A stretch of DNA of 64,000 bases, from assembly GCA_003864495.1 (NCBI GenBank), contig PEDN01001352.1:1550001-1614000 (forward strand), in the 5' to 3' direction. The notes under the pieces were generated by a model. It was not told where the DNA came from, ran no database searches, and saw nothing but the letters and a program-made list of their open reading frames with translations. This document shows, piece by piece, positions 13,401-27,600 of the stretch (the stretch's first letter is position 1; each line of letters starts with the position of its first letter). This DNA is from Nemopilema nomurai (taxonomy: Eukaryota > Cnidaria > Scyphozoa > Rhizostomeae > Rhizostomatidae). The translations under genes and the position numbers were made by a program.

Positions 13401-16233
13401 TCTTTAAAATGCTTATAATTTCTTTTGTTTAATTAATGACAGTTTTGAAATAATATTTGATAGGGAAAAATAGGATCTCCAATAACGTTGCTTTCACCTC
13501 TAAAAATGAGACAATCTGATATCAAATAGCTACTTCTTGTCTTCATCCAAATCTTCTTTTGGTGACTTGCTCTCAATGTGGAAAATTGTAATGGCTTCTC
13601 TGATCATATTGTAAACGGATTTTAATCTATTTTTAAAAATCTGTATAAAATTGGATCACAGATGAATCTAGCCATTATGTAAGCTATAGGAAATATTTTT
13701 GGAAATCTACGGAAATTAGAATATAATCGTAAGAGGGCCTATACCTATTTTAAACCCTTATTTTAAATTCTATGAATTGTTTCTATTTTTCAACAGAGAA
13801 ATATTGATAAAGGAATTGTCACTTGCATTAGATGGGTTCCTGGTACTGACTCCATGTTCCTAGCCTCATATAGCACAGGAATGATTTACGTTTACAATAA
13901 AGATTTCCAATGCATCACAGAACCCGTTTATACGGTCCTGAAACACGGTAAAGGCTTTGTTATTGAAAACTGTAAAAACAAGATGTCAAGTAATCCGATC
14001 TGTAAGTGGACAGTGGGCAGGGGCTCCATCAATGACATGGTGTTCTCGCCAGATTGCAAACACATTGCAATAGTCAGTGAAGACGGTTGTTTGCGGGTAT
14101 TTGACTACGAGCAAAAAGAACTAGTTGGCGTGATGCACTCGTATTTCGCCGGACTGCTAACTGCAGCGTGGAGTCCAGACGGAAAGTACATTGTAACTGG
14201 CGGGGAAGACGATCACGTGACTGTGTGGTCGTTTCTTGAGCAGAGAGTGATTGCAAGAGGTCAAGGTCATAGGTCATGGGTAAACGTGGTGACCTTCGAC
14301 CCATATACGACCAATGTTGGAGGCGGTAGAATTGATGACAGTGATGAGGAGGAGATGGCGAAATCCGGAGCGAGGCATAGGACTAGTACAGCTCGGGACC
14401 ACTCTATAGAGAGCCCAAAGCAAGCGGTGTCGTATAGGTTTGGCTCGGTTGGCGATGATACACTGTTGTTACTATGGGACCTGTCGGACGATGTTCTGCG
14501 ACCGCAGAAAATTCGAACTCGTAGCTTGCGAACTAGCACATTCATTCAGAAGCACCAACAACACTGGTCTTATGCTAAGAACTCACCATCCTGGCAAAAG
14601 AATGATTCTCAACAGACTAATGAAAACAAGCGGACGTTATCAGAGCCTAAGTTGCCGCATAAAAGCTCGTCTTATGAACATAAATTGTCTCTAAAAAAGC
14701 ACTCCTTTAACTCGGTATCATCGAAGTACCAAAACTCTGTATCGAGTTACACCCCTTATCTTGATGAAGATGACTCAGGAATGGGGACACCTGCATGCCC
14801 AAGATATGAAGATATTCCTATACTGGAGCCGTTAGTTTCCAAGAAAATATCACAAGATAGACTGTGTGGCTTGGTTTTTAGGGAAGATTGTATCGTCACC
14901 TCCACGTTTGATGGATATGTTCATGTGTGGGCAAGGCCTGGATCGTTGGTAAGTCTGTTTACGATTACGGTTCAATCTTAATTGAGTGTTTCAAGGTAAA
15001 GCAATGAAAATGTCCACCACCCTTCTAAAGCATAGTTGCAACCCGAGTTTAAAGCGAGCACACCAAATGTACCTCCCCGCAATGGTGCGTGACATAATTG
15101 ATAACAATGTTTGTTGCGTAAAGGTAAAATCTGTTTCCTGCATGGGCAAACTAGTTATAAAAGTGTTAGAATGAGTGTTTTCGATTGTAAAGCCTTTATC
15201 TCTTCAGCAGTAGGCAAATCCCTCTTTCGCAAAACTGTCATAGGCTTTGTCTTGTAAAAAGTTGAATTGTTTGCGTTTTAAGATGTAATGTCTTTTTGAA
15301 TGGCGCAAACCCTCCTTCATTAGGACTTGACGTTTTTGCGATTATGAAAGCAGATATTTTCAACATCCTTCGTTTTGTTAATTGCGTAAGAGATTAGATT
15401 TTTGAATAAGGCATTTTCCTACTTCTCTTTTCATTCTATCACGGGTTCCTTATTGTAAGGAACATTATTCGTGATTCGCTTTTTCCAAACATCTTGACAT
15501 GGTTACGGAATGGGCGCCATTTTTATAGTGCCTGTCATTGTGCTTCTTTCGGCAGCAACAAAAAACAGCTTGTAAAATTATACTGTTTCTTAAAAGAACG
15601 CAGTAAAAAGGCTTTGAGCAACTGTAGTGCTGATAGTGTTTGCATGAGTTGCTGATGAAGTCACAGCGCTCCAGATTGAGTTGGTTGTTGTGCCCTACAA
15701 TGAGCCACACATGAAATCCGCACATCGGCCACATCCGAGGTTCTCTTCCAACGAAAGAGGTTCTCATTCGAAGTGAATTTGAAATAGCTTTGGTTACCAA
15801 GAAAAAACATGAAACTGCAGATCTTTATACGACCAGTCTTATCGAATGCCATTCAAAACGTTGTATTCACTCAAGACCCCTATTGTGTTCGCAATTGCTG
15901 TAATTGACAAGACATTGTCACATGCCAGTTAAACACTTTTAGTTGCCATAGTTGCGGATCATGTTATTGCTTTTGGAGGTCATCATCTTCATAATAAAGA
16001 TTCGAAATAATAATAATATAAACAAAATTTTCTTGGAGCATATTTTTGAATGATAAAAAAGTAATGTTTCAGCTGTTTCGCCAATTTTGAAATAACATTG
16101 TAAGGAATCCTTATTTTCCTTTTCTTTGCTGTGTTTTTTGTTAGTACAGAATATATGTAGTTTTAGGCACTATTTTACGTACTTTTTTATTTTTCAGGCT
16201 TCAAAACAAGACTCAAGTACAATCATTCAATAA
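10498..16233 (+). CDS. WDR20: WDR20, WD40 cofactor of USP12/USP46 deubiquitinases
   Basis: WDR20 binds the USP12-UAF1 and USP46-UAF1 complexes and stimulates deubiquitination. Exons: 10498-10740, 12166-12348, 13797-14948, and a candidate terminal exon 16198-16233; about 537 codons against about 570 in human. ATG 10498 has a good context (ATCATGG). Exon 1 encodes VKTQFCTKEGCYKLL and SYSRP-like residues conserved in WDR20. Exon 2 encodes PIDRRPYKG and GGQIQLMDPIKRE. Exon 3 holds most WD repeats (KWTVGRGSINDMVFSPD, WSPDGKYIVTGGEDDHVTVW, VTFDPYTT, YRFGSVGDDT), then a Ser/Lys-rich low-complexity insert, then CPRYEDIPILEPLV and the last blade ending WARPGSL. The 3' end is ambiguous: splice at GTAAGT (14949) to ASKQDSSTIIQ-stop, or read through to a stop at 14979-14981. 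Introns 10741-12165 and 12349-13796 show nothing else. Body secure, last residues not. Confidence 0.93.
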
Positions 16234-18592
16234 CACCAGTATTCCATCATTTGCAATTCCCGGAATGATAGTTATTTTTCAAAATTCATATATTTCAAAC
16301 ATTCACTTGGTAAGAAAGGATAAAATATGTTGTTTTTTTAGATGTAGAATGTCACGTGAATACAATATCTGGAGTCAAAGTGAGAAATTATAAAAGCACT
16401 AGCTTGCAAAGTTTTGTACCCGATGCCTCCGGTGATCTCTTATTCCTTGAAAGGGCATTATCATAATTTTAACAAGGCACTTTTTCTTTTTGTGGATGCT
16501 TTAAAAACAGTGGCCCTTGAAATAATATTGATACATTAATGAAGTGTAATTTTTGATGCCGAAGGAAACAGCTTGATAGTTAATGTTCGTTAGGATTTAT
16601 AGCGACTTGAAAAGTCAAATTAGCTAAGATCAATGCATCAATCATTCCCTTTTTAGCATAATCCATCAATTAACACTCTGCTTCTATTTTTAATTGCGAT
16701 GACGATAGTTTTGAAATTAGCTAATGTTTCTTAGTTACCTTAGAGTGTATAGTTATTGTAAACCTAGAGAAAATTGTCAAAAACTGTTCATTTTCAGAAG
16801 CACTATTCTTTTTGTATGGTAACCTTATTGAGGTGAGAGGTCATTGTATTGATCCACTTCAAACCGAATGCGTGAGAATGATCGTCTGCTTGATCATTCT
16901 TTCCTTCTTATCGCGATTATTCGATTAAGGGGACCTGTGATGCACATTTGTAAGGCTTGGTTTCCAGTGCAAGTCTACGTATTGCTTTCTTGTTAGTTGC
17001 AGAACAAACAAAAACTGATTAGCTAAATCGCATCACTGCAGTTGCAGCTCGAAGCTGCGATCGAAAACAAACTGTTTCAAAATATAATGGCTGGTTAGGC
17101 TGTTTTGTTCGGTTTTTGCACTGCTTTCTTGCGATATTCTTGACTCTTGAGTGCTATAAAAAGCCATAGGGGTTAGTAAAGACGAAAAACGTAGCAATGT
17201 GTATGCAGGCAAACCTCTCGTGTAATCATTAGTTTGCAATCGCAATGAGTAATGATTGGCGTTTTTGTATTATTCCCACTTTGAAAACACCACATTATTA
17301 CAACACCAGTAAAATGCCATTCAACTAGCGTTTTTAGAGAGCCTCGTTTTAGAGCTTCACAACCAAGTTTGACAGTATTGATGCTACGTGAATTGTGCAA
17401 ATGCCCCAGGCAATGTCATTACGACTTACAGAAGATTTGTGTCCGGCATCACAGCTAATTTGAAGTCCGTCTAAAGCTCCCTGTGTTTACAATTTGCGGT
17501 ATACCAGTTGTTATTCACTTTGTACAGTCTCAAATACTCAACATTTTACAAATTTATAAGGTTACAATTTTCGGCAAGTGGCATTCAAGTCACATAAAAA
17601 ATCCTACCTGATAAATTTTGAGAATTTTTTATAGACTCGGTATATTTCGCAATGAGGGAGACGCTAAAGGATAAAGTGTAACAAGGCTTTACAGAAAAGG
17701 CACAATTGTTACAGCGGTTGCAGATTCAAGTAAAACCTTAGGCATGCTGCATTTGCAATTCCTGTTTGGAAAACAAGATACTGACGTCAGTACCTTTACA
17801 AACCTTGTGCGAAGTACTATGATTGATAGCAGTCTGTCACATTCACATTGACACATTGAGAAAGCATTTTCCCTATAGAACAAATCTTTTTAATGAAACA
17901 AATATTTTTATTAAATTAGCAAGTTATATTTGTGGAAGCTACCTGTTTGTGGCAAGCTGAAAAGAGGGGTTTTCACGCATTGAATTGGTGCTTCAAAACA
18001 GGTATTTTGTTGAGTGTCTCATGTCGTGTCATTGCTACTGTCATGCATCCAAGAGCAGCCGCAAGCGTAAGCACGTGCACTACGAGAACGCACGTTATCC
18101 CAAAAGAGGCTAATTCAAAATGGGAGCTAAAATGCCAATGTTTTGATTTGTGCGGTGGATTCCGAGCTTTAGATTGACACAATAAAGGTAAGAAGGAAAG
18201 CGAGGCTCGTACTTAATGTATATGGTGATACGACTGGTGGCCGTGTGTGACTAGCAATATTCCAAATTATCAATTGAGAAAGACGTATATTCTTCACGTT
18301 GAGTTGAGTCACATGACCTGTTACGCCGAGTTAAAGTTTGGAGCGTTACATCTTTGTCCTTTCCAATGGGACAGTGACCCTTCCCGGTCTAAAAGTAATA
18401 CTTTGTCCATTGTCATCTTTTGTCCATGGTCATCTTTGTAACAATCTTTGGTGCGATTTTAGTTGTAACAAATCTGACAAAGTTATTTTCAAGTGTTTAG
18501 CCAAAAAATATAGCTTATGCCGAACCTTTGTCCTTCAATTGCCACAGCGGAATAACATACGCCGTGCATCCGAATGTTCCACAGTTAGAATA

Positions 18593-18850
18593 TTACGTCA
18601 TAGGAGCTTCGATATTCCCGAGAGAGGCAACCATTTGAGGGACTATATCTGCAATGCGTTCTCCAAAGCTTTTTGTCCCCGTTGACATCATTTGCTTACG
18701 TTTGAATGCAATACAGTGCATAATCCACATATTTCTAGTTCCCAACGTGAACAGGATTGGACTACTGCGGGGCTCTATGGATTCATTGGTTCGAGGGACA
18801 GGTAAAACGCTGACTTCTTGCTTACTTGGATGCCCAAGAGACCCTGTCAA
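18593..18850 (-). pseudogene. Unidentified open stretch, minus strand, possible gene fragment
   Basis: About 90 codons are open on the minus strand, with soluble-protein-like composition (QEVSVLPVPRTNESIEP, FTLGTRNMWIMHCIAFKRKQ, GTKSFGERIADIVPQM). Upstream it is closed by a stop just after 18870, and there is no clear ATG. No splice partner is seen. It could be a mobile-element remnant or chance. Confidence 0.15.
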
Positions 18851-19403
18851 TAAGCCTAGTGCATTCGTGCAGCGTTATACAATCATCAGAAGACCTTCAC
18901 GTTGTTCAGCAACTACGCCAGATTCACAGTGTTGAAGGCCTAACAATGGCCCTTTCGGAACATGGGAGAAGGATGAGGAAATGAGTATCATTCTGCAATG
19001 CCCACAGGCCAGGTAAAAGAAGAGTCAATCAGAATCAAGCTTAAAAATAGGACTAGTTTAAAGACCGAACGACAAAACATCTGCTTTAAAGCTAACATTT
19101 AGCAAGGACAACCTTTTAAGGCCAAGACAAACATGAAAAAGCTGTTTGGTGAATTGCACAAAGCTTTTGCAATTGCAACGGAAAGGTTAGTAATTGTTGA
19201 GAAATTGCACCATTGTTTTCCGACATCCCCAGAGTTTTGCCTTATTAAAACTAATTACGTGTTATCTACAGAAGCCTGTTCTTGGAGTGGTGTTTATTTG
19301 CTTCACTGACCAACCAAATCTCTGCCTCGTAATAACAATGAGCATGTGCTTAACCTCAGCGTGCTACGAATGATGGGAAAGGATTTTATCGTCAAGCCTG
19401 CTT

Positions 19404-20016
19404 CTAATGACAATTAGGTCCAGCCTCACAGATCCCGTGTTCAAATGGGACTCCTTTGTGAATCTTTTCATCAGCCCTCTTTGCAACTTCGGCGATTGCC
19501 ACGACCCATTCTTCTAAATCTGACTCTCTCTCTACCGATTAACAACAATAATGTCATCTGATCTCTACGTTTTCCAACATTGCCAACCGAACTACGTTCT
19601 TTGTATTTTGTTCCAAATGTAAACCAAGGAAAAACCAGGGGCTACATCTTTTTTAACTCAAGCTGTTTTTGTTCTTCAGTTTTCCCCTTTACCTTACAAT
19701 TCTTCTGGTAGAGCCATGCTAGCCAGTTTCAAGTTATCTTGTAATAGTGAGTTTGGTGATGATAGTTTAAGTTGAACTGAAATTGAAATGTTTTCCAATT
19801 TTATCATTGCAACTATTTCTGTTAATAGTTAATAGCTCTCTCGACCTTATTGTTAATAACTCTTGCAAAGGAAGATAAATGCAAATCTCCTTCAATAGCC
19901 TCTGAAAATTTAAACATGTCTCTTGATTTGTTCAACCCATCAATGAATCCCCTTGGCACTCTGTGGGGGTTTTTATCTACTTTTGCCGATATGCTTGACG
20001 ATCTTCTTGTTGACAA
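19404..20016 (-). pseudogene. String of minus-strand coding-like segments, possibly a decayed element
   Basis: Reading the minus strand, three successive open pieces in differing frames look protein-like: 20016-19822 (SISAKVDKNPHRVPRGFIDG, EAIEGDLHLSSFARVINNK), about 19820-19700 (EIVAMIKLENISISVQLKL) and 19538-19404 (SDLEEWVVAIAEVAKRADEK, IHKGVPFEHGICEAGPN). Frameshifts and stops separate them, and I do not recognise the family. The cluster in one strand and order hints at a single decayed gene or transposon, but nothing proves it. Confidence 0.2.
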
Positions 20017-21772
20017 GTACCCAAGTAAGTTATAAGTCGATGCACCTACTTTATCGTGTGCAGACCATACCAGACCTAGAAACAGACCTTGGCCTAAATC
20101 AACCTTCTCTCTTTTTGTATTCTTTAATCGTTATACCAGTACCACAATCTAGCATTATGAACTTTATCAACATTATCAACATCACTTTTGCCATCCTTAA
20201 CATCGTTACCATCATCATCATTACATCGCCATGCCTCAATTCATGCTGTATACAACTGCCTTGCTTTTTGCTATTGTATACATTTCTTTTACGTACTTGG
20301 GCCAACTATAAACTTGCCATAGAGCCTACTTGTTTAAGTTTCGTTCGTGTTGTGTGTTTTCGCAAAGTGAAATGGCGACTGGTTAAGGAAAACAAGTAGT
20401 AAAGCTAATGAACTGAAAAATTATATTGAACGTCATTAATCTGATCATGTTTGCCCAAAAAAGCTCTCACTAATGTTGCTGCAACACATATTTATTCACT
20501 GACAAGGCAAGAAATCCTCGAAAGTAGAACGCTATCCATCAAACAAATGTGGAGGTACCCCTTACCCCTTGTTAATATTTTGATAGGGCTTTCGCAACTT
20601 TGAAAAGGCTGTCACATGTGTGAATTGTTCCCCCGTCGAGGTTTTTTGGTTGCCTCAATAAGGCCCGTTAAGTAAGAATAACTATTAAAACTTTAATGAG
20701 AAATGTGAAAGATACATTGATGTCGCTTTACCAACTCATCTGCCCTGCTTTTAGATTTGAATACCATCACAACTGAGCGAAAAAATCATCACTTCGATAA
20801 AAACAGCTTCTTTTTTGCTTAGGTGTGTTATCTTTTCGGTCGAAGTAAAGTAATTACTAAGCAACGGATTGATTGAAAGTGCTTTGGTTATACAACATGC
20901 CGCTGTATATTCATCTGGCTTTTCAAAGTATCAACCCCCTGTACCGTATACGCTAAGAATGGTTTGCGCAGAAATCACTTTTGACATGACTTAGAAGGTT
21001 AATAAATTGCAGGAAGTCTTCGAAATGGTAGGTGTTTTAAAGTATTATAATTTTGCATTCCTTGTAAAAAGGATGTTTCTCCTTTAGATATTCTATGAGA
21101 TCGAAATGCATGGATTGTCTTCTGCAGGAAACAGCTTTATATTTGATTGAGGACATCAAACGAAGGGTATGTAAACGAATAGTAACAATTCTTTAATTAA
21201 CTTGAATCAGAAGTTGTAGCGTGAAGTCAGAATTTGCTCCAGGGCTAGTGTCTGAAACCCTAAACACAATCAAAGGTTCAATGCTACATATGAAAACATA
21301 TTTTGATGACCGTCATTTCATCTAAGATTGCTTGTTTGCATATGTCGAGTAGGCATAACGATAAGGGAAGTTAATGCCAATCTCAACTAGACTTCTATAG
21401 ACAGCCTTTGTATATCCCTGTGCTATGCATTTCTACCTATAATAAGCACATTAATGATGAGCCTCGTATGAGTTGACCCATGTTGTTTTGATATGTGCAT
21501 TAAGCTTCAGGCATTGAGAATAATTTGTCTAGTTTTTCATTGACTTATCAGCTGAAACACACACCGTGTCGTGTCATCTTCTTTCAGTAGATATTTCTGT
21601 ATCTTCTAATTAACAAATCAAGAACATTCTTGCTGACGTGCTTTAGTGGTCATGAGTTGATACTACACCACAAATCAACACTTTATTGACTTTATTTTGA
21701 ATTAAATTTGTTCGCATTTTTAGCCAGAAAAGTTCCCTTTACCTTTCAGATTTCTCTGACTCACTTTAATCT

Positions 21773-21829
21773 TATGATTTGCATTATTATGATTTGCACT
21801 ATTATGATTTGTATTATTATGATTTGCAT
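21773..21829. repeat. 15-bp tandem repeat, about 3.8 copies
   Basis: TATGATTTGCATTAT-type units are repeated with single changes (GCA/GTA, ATT/ACT). The period is a multiple of three and opens an artificial MIC-I-rich frame. It is located between genes. Confidence 0.85.
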
Positions 21830-24600
21830 CCCTGCATTTAATGACAGTTGTTACGTCAACAAGTGCCCGGCTTTCATAATGAACCGACTTGCCATGCAGT
21901 CTATTCACTATCGCCTCCACTCCAAATAAGCTGCGGACAACCACTGGCCACATAGTGTTAAAAATTCACACTCTTAGGCCACAAAATGACATTTATTCTC
22001 GACGCTGGTTGGGGTATTCGAACAGAACTACGTGGTAGTCAATGGTCATCAATCTACGTCGACAAAGTATTCTAACATCACTCCATAAAGAAAACTTGCA
22101 AAACTCACGATGATTTTCTAATGGCTAGAATCAATCAAATGGTTTCTTGCAGTGCTTATGTGTGTCTAACTTTCATTGAAACTAATTTAAGAAAGGTTTA
22201 TTAAAAAATGTAATTTGTCTTGAAGAAGCACAACCTATAATTCCAAGCACAATCTTTTTTAGAGTGTTGAACAATGAAATATATCTAAAGACCGAAATTG
22301 CCATGTACACGGCTTGGATTACTTTTTCATTTCATTCAATAGCAACATAGAAAGTTAACGTCTTACGGCGGGGTCTTATCATTGTTATTTTGAGACATCA
22401 GCTTGACTACAAACTGATTCCTGTTTTGGCAGCTACCAAGCAACCCACATAAGCATTGTACACCTAAGTTTACCGGTTGTATTATCGGAGTTATTTCTAG
22501 ATGCCTATTGTGTATTGTTATATTTATGAAGAGCACTATAATTGAGCTTACAGCAAGGAAAAACAGCATTTTCTGGGAGTTACCGCAGTAACCGTGAAAG
22601 AAGTCTTTTTAGGTTGACGATTATTTCGGTTGCCTAAACCAAAGACTGACCATTTCTTATGTTTCCAATTAGTCATTGACTTTGACAATAAAACTGCTTT
22701 TTACCAAAAAAAACTAGTCAGCTTTCCCTAATATAGGACAATACCTACAGCTGATTGGATATTTCACTAAAGAAATATGATTATCAGTATGACAAAGGCA
22801 AAACAGATGCTTCTTACACTCCAGGCTGAATCATTGCAAAAACTAAGCCTTGGTATTGAACAGGATCCTGGATGAAGTAGAAATGTCAGATCCCAAGGTA
22901 AATGATAAGCTCGATTATAAAAGAAGTCACAGCCAACTCACTTGGGCGGACGATCACGAATTTTACGCTGATATGGCTACTGTTATCATTATTTGATTAC
23001 GGACATAAACAAGAATGCGTGTGTATGCAAAAATGATAGTGTTCTAGTCTCAAACGCAATGTATTGACACTGCAGCTAAGCCGAATGCAAGATTTGCTTT
23101 AAGGTTATCAACCCATGGAAAATTGTCAGATGTGTTGGGTATTTTATAAATATTGATTAAGCATGAAACTTCAATTGTCATAGTACCTTGTATTCATTGC
23201 AGTTGCTGTAAACAAATGTTATAGGAAGAATAAAAGAATCACGTGACAAAGCTGTGTTAACATGGTAAGCCTTTGTGAAGTAGATTCGGTGTTCAATTGT
23301 TGGTGGATTGCAAAAATATTTGCATCGGCTTCTAACGCTGATTACAAAAAGAAGCACCGTTATGCACTCTAGAAGCCTGTTTACTACCGAAAAAGTACTT
23401 TTTGAATGTAAATGCAGCCTGGTTGTTATATTTGCGTTTGAATAGTGGCAATGAAAAAGATAGCCTTTCAATCCCGTGAAACTACTTGAACTGCTTTTTA
23501 ATGGCCTATAAAATGACAATTATGTGGCTTTTGTGAAACATTTTGGTTAAGGGGCATTACAAATTCATGATGTCTATCTAATTGTTTCGAAGAAGGGGCA
23601 CCTCAATTCAGATGATGGAAGCTATTTCAAGCCAGCTAGCGTATAATATTAAAAGTCCTCTTGGCAGAGGTGCTGCAAATGACAAGCATGGAATTAGCGT
23701 TGTGAAGAAAATTTGAATCAGGGATAGGAATAAACTAAGATGAACGAAGAGATACTATGTTCAATAAAATGAATTTCATTGCATGACATAAGGCACTGTG
23801 ATTGTTACTTGTATAGAATGGTAATGCTTCATGATTTTGCATGTTAGAAAAATGGAAATATTTGAAATTGTCACTAAGAGTCAGACAGGTATTCTTAGAA
23901 GCAACGAGCTACCTATCCGGGAAAAGTAAAGCAATGTGCCTTTTATGTAAAATTGCAAAGATGCCTGGAGTGCCATTCTCCAGCTAAGTTTGGAACATAG
24001 CTTCTTATGAAAAGAGATTTCTTTTAATTCAAAGCCTTTTCGTAAGCAGGAGATTTCTAAAAAAACTACTTTAGCTTGAAACCTCTCAGGTTCTGGAGCC
24101 TATTTTGAGTGATAGCCAATCTTAACCTTGATGAAAGTTAGGATCTATAGTTTGCATACTTTCTTATCGGAAAGCGTTTTACGCAAAGAGATTTGGTCAA
24201 ATTAACATCTGAGCCTTTTTATTATTCTGCATGCCTAGAAAAGGTTTCCGGCTATATGCAGCATGCAAAAGGTTTTTACAGCAGTTGAAAGGTGCCGTTC
24301 CTTAGTTTCCTTAGACAGGAGACTTGCGGTGGACTAAAACTGGAAAGCGTAAAAGATTGGGTAAAGTTATGAGACAGGAGAACAATAATTAACAATTATA
24401 ATACATTCGTTACAATGTAACAGTTATCAAGATCATATACCTTTAGATGAAAAGGCAGCGTCCCCAGAAATTGAACATGGCGTTGGCAATTTTGCCATCA
24501 CAAACGTAAAGTAAATAATAGCCAATTTTCTTTTTTTAAGAATTTTTGCACCTCTAGTTTCCTTTTTGGTGTTTTGATACGTTGTCGCTTTTTTTTAAAG

Positions 24601-27600
24601 GAAAAGGACAAAGAGAAAGATGAGGTGAGCCCACCTGAAAAGGACACGGGCATTCGAAACATGCTAGTTGACTTTGCATCAGCAACAACAGCGCATGGGA
24701 TAAGTCGCTTTGTAACATCTGGGCCTATCTATGCACGATTTACATGGTTTCTTATCTGGGTAGCTGTGATGATTGGCTTCTTTTTCATGATTGCCCAACT
24801 GGTCCAGCTGTATAACTCCGAGCCAGTCAGCACCAGTATCAGTGTGTCATATGAAGAGGTGAGGCGTCAGCCGTCATTACAGCTGTGACGTAATATCTCA
24901 AAAGATTTGACAGGAACAGTCTTTGTTGAGCTCTAGATAGTAGTGCCTTCATCTTGGCTTTGATAAATATTATGAAAACATAAAATACATGTAGCAGTAC
25001 TTTTCTACATTTCACAGTCGATCTTTTGTAGTTTTTTTACTCAAATATGATGAGAAATTAAGCCAGCGGTTTCCCATAAGAAAAGCAGCCAAAAAATGGA
25101 CATTTTTAGTTATGGGAAGCTAACAAGAAACTGCATTGCACCAATAATACTGCCAAAATATTTCAACATTGTTTTAGTTGGACATTGAGAAAGGTTGCCT
25201 CAAAGAAAAAACTAGTCAACTGATCTTAAGCATAAATCTCTTTGTAATACTCATATAAAGCAATCATCTAGTGTTTCCCGATTGCATAACATTCAGCGCT
25301 AAATGTGAGGTTGTGTGAGGTCTATCTGTTTTTATTCAGCCCTTGTACCTACCAATGTTTATATATATATATATACATGCGGTATTATATGCTGTTTTCT
25401 GTCATTTTTACAGTCACTTACCTTTCCGGGTATAAAAATTTGCAATTTGAATGTGTTTCCAAAGTCCTCCATGAATGCAGTGAAAGTGCAGAACGGAAAT
25501 AAAAAAGACTTTGAAAATACGTACAAAAACAACTTTGCTTCGGAATCGTCATTTAACGCTACTGAACTCGAGCTTGACAATGTCCCATCAGTGCAAAGAA
25601 AGACGTTTTCGGCAATAAACAATCTACCACTCGTGCACCGACTGAACAATGGATTCCAGTTTTCAGACTTGGTTACTTACTGCAGTTGGGCAGGATTCTC
25701 CTGCAACAAGGGGTACACCTTTCTCCATTTTTTATGAGAGACAATTTTCTTGAAATCTTTCTTGAAACTTTCAAGTGGTTACATGTGCTCAGTTTTGGTT
25801 AGGATCCTAGTATGTTAGAGTGTTTGGAATCTACGTGGAATGGCATCATCTTTAAAATGCTGATACAGTTTGACAAATAAAGTTTAACTATTTACTAGAG
25901 CGTTACTCCAAACTTTTCTTGCAGTTTTTGTAAAACATCAAAAAGCAACTTACACTTGAGCAGCAAATATGAAATATAAAAATGTACAGGCTTGAATATC
26001 TATATTGATTAGAGAAGGTTACGCATTAACTTATTATGTGGCATATGTTCTTTGTAAATAGTAACGTTTTTTGATGACCCCAATTCACATTTAGGAAAGT
26101 ATATTTACTCGCTTTCTTCAAAAGAACTGCCGGTTTTAACATGGCTTAGAAGCTCTATAGAAATGCAAAAGTTTAATTCTTCTGGCATATTTAGAGTCTT
26201 TGAGAAGATCTATTGGGAGCGAGATTGGAACTGGAAGTATGGAAACTGTTTCTCTTTCAACGGAAGAACGAAGAGCACTACTGGTAACAGTATTAGGCCA
26301 TTGACGACAACGTCCGCTGGTTTGAGTGGAGGTACGTAATACTGGAAGTCTGGATTTCAAAGGGATTGGGTTTTAATAATGTCCTTAGAGAGAACAAGTC
26401 GAATTGCTAACTTATCATCCAAAATCAGTTTGAGCAACATGAAATTATAATCAACCTGGAAAGAGATTTTCGAAACTAGGCTCGAATGATAACTGAAGGA
26501 AAAGAAAGAGCCTTAACCGAATCTTCCCTCGATCATCATAGATATTCATAGTCTTGTTTCCAAAACATGGGACATGAATACCGGTGCATTTAAAGCTGAA
26601 CTGATGGCTAAATTTACTAGAAATGGAATTCTTCGACAGAAGAGGACGTGTCACACTTCTTTACTACAAAACTTGCTAGAATTTTCCTTAAATGCTTTGA
26701 TTGACATTGCAATTTGACTGGCATGTAAAAGCGGGCTTTCAAGAAGCTGCTGTTGTTGCGTTATTATATTTTTGGTGATTTCTTTGACATGCTTATCCTG
26801 TGTGTACCTTGTAAATGGAGAAGCTTACTACTTCAATAATTTTTTACCAAATTATTGTTATTGCTAACGAAAAAAAATTATTGCTTATTGTATTGCTCCT
26901 GTACCTACCTTTTCCTAATTAGTTCTAAACCAGCACGCTGATTCAAGCTCACATGAAAAAGAAACGGTTTCTGTTCATGCATGACCAACTCTACGTTTAC
27001 AGTCATCATATTCTGACAATAGTCTGTTTGTAGCTACTGCGCCAAAGAACTACTATCGTCTTGGCAGTTTTCCCTCTAACTATCACATGTTTGATTTTAA
27101 TGACCATCTGCAATGTTAATAAACCTATTCAAGAAAGCTCATATCACTCAGAATTCAATAGCAAATGGCTGAATGCGTTAAGTGACAGTAATCCTTGTAA
27201 AACAAATCAGATTTTGTTGAATAATCGTTTATTAAGCTTTGACTATAAATTTCAACTCAAAAATATTTAACCAGTAGACTTTTCCAAAATTACTCTACAG
27301 GTCTTGTGCTTAACTTGGACATCCAAAGCTCAGATTATTTGGATGGAGTCACAATAGAAAAGGGGGTGCGAGTGCTCATCCAAGATCAAGATGTATTTGC
27401 AGAGCCATCCGATTATGGTTTCAATATTGCTTCAGGCGCTTCAGTGAGCATAGCTCTTAAAAAGGTAATCATATCTACATTGAATTCCTTTGACAATTGG
27501 TGGAAGAATATCGTAGCGGTTCTTGATAATGTCTCAATCCAGGACCAGTTTGAATAGCTTTAGCTTTGTTTGAGGTATTGACAAAGCTTCAAATGTCACT

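Larger units (their letters stand above)
16234..24600. other. 8.4-kb gene-poor region between WDR20 and the first channel gene
   Basis: No gene is supported. It should include the WDR20 3' UTR, and the 5' exon(s) and promoter of the first DEG/ENaC gene, none of which I can place. It also holds a 15-bp tandem repeat (21773-21829) and two minus-strand stretches with protein-like composition (18593-18850 and 19404-20016). The longest + frame (19953-20399) begins at a TTG and is a hydrophobic composition artefact as far as I can tell. Confidence 0.4.

Noticed and set aside
15465..15852. Overlapping minus-strand frames of 63 and 111 codons
   Set aside because: They lie in the probable last WDR20 intron, with no recognisable domain or splice partner.
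19953..20399. 148-codon + frame, hydrophobic
   Set aside because: Starts at TTG, dominated by Ile/Leu/Thr from T-rich DNA, with no orderly membrane topology; competing minus-strand fragments look more protein-like.
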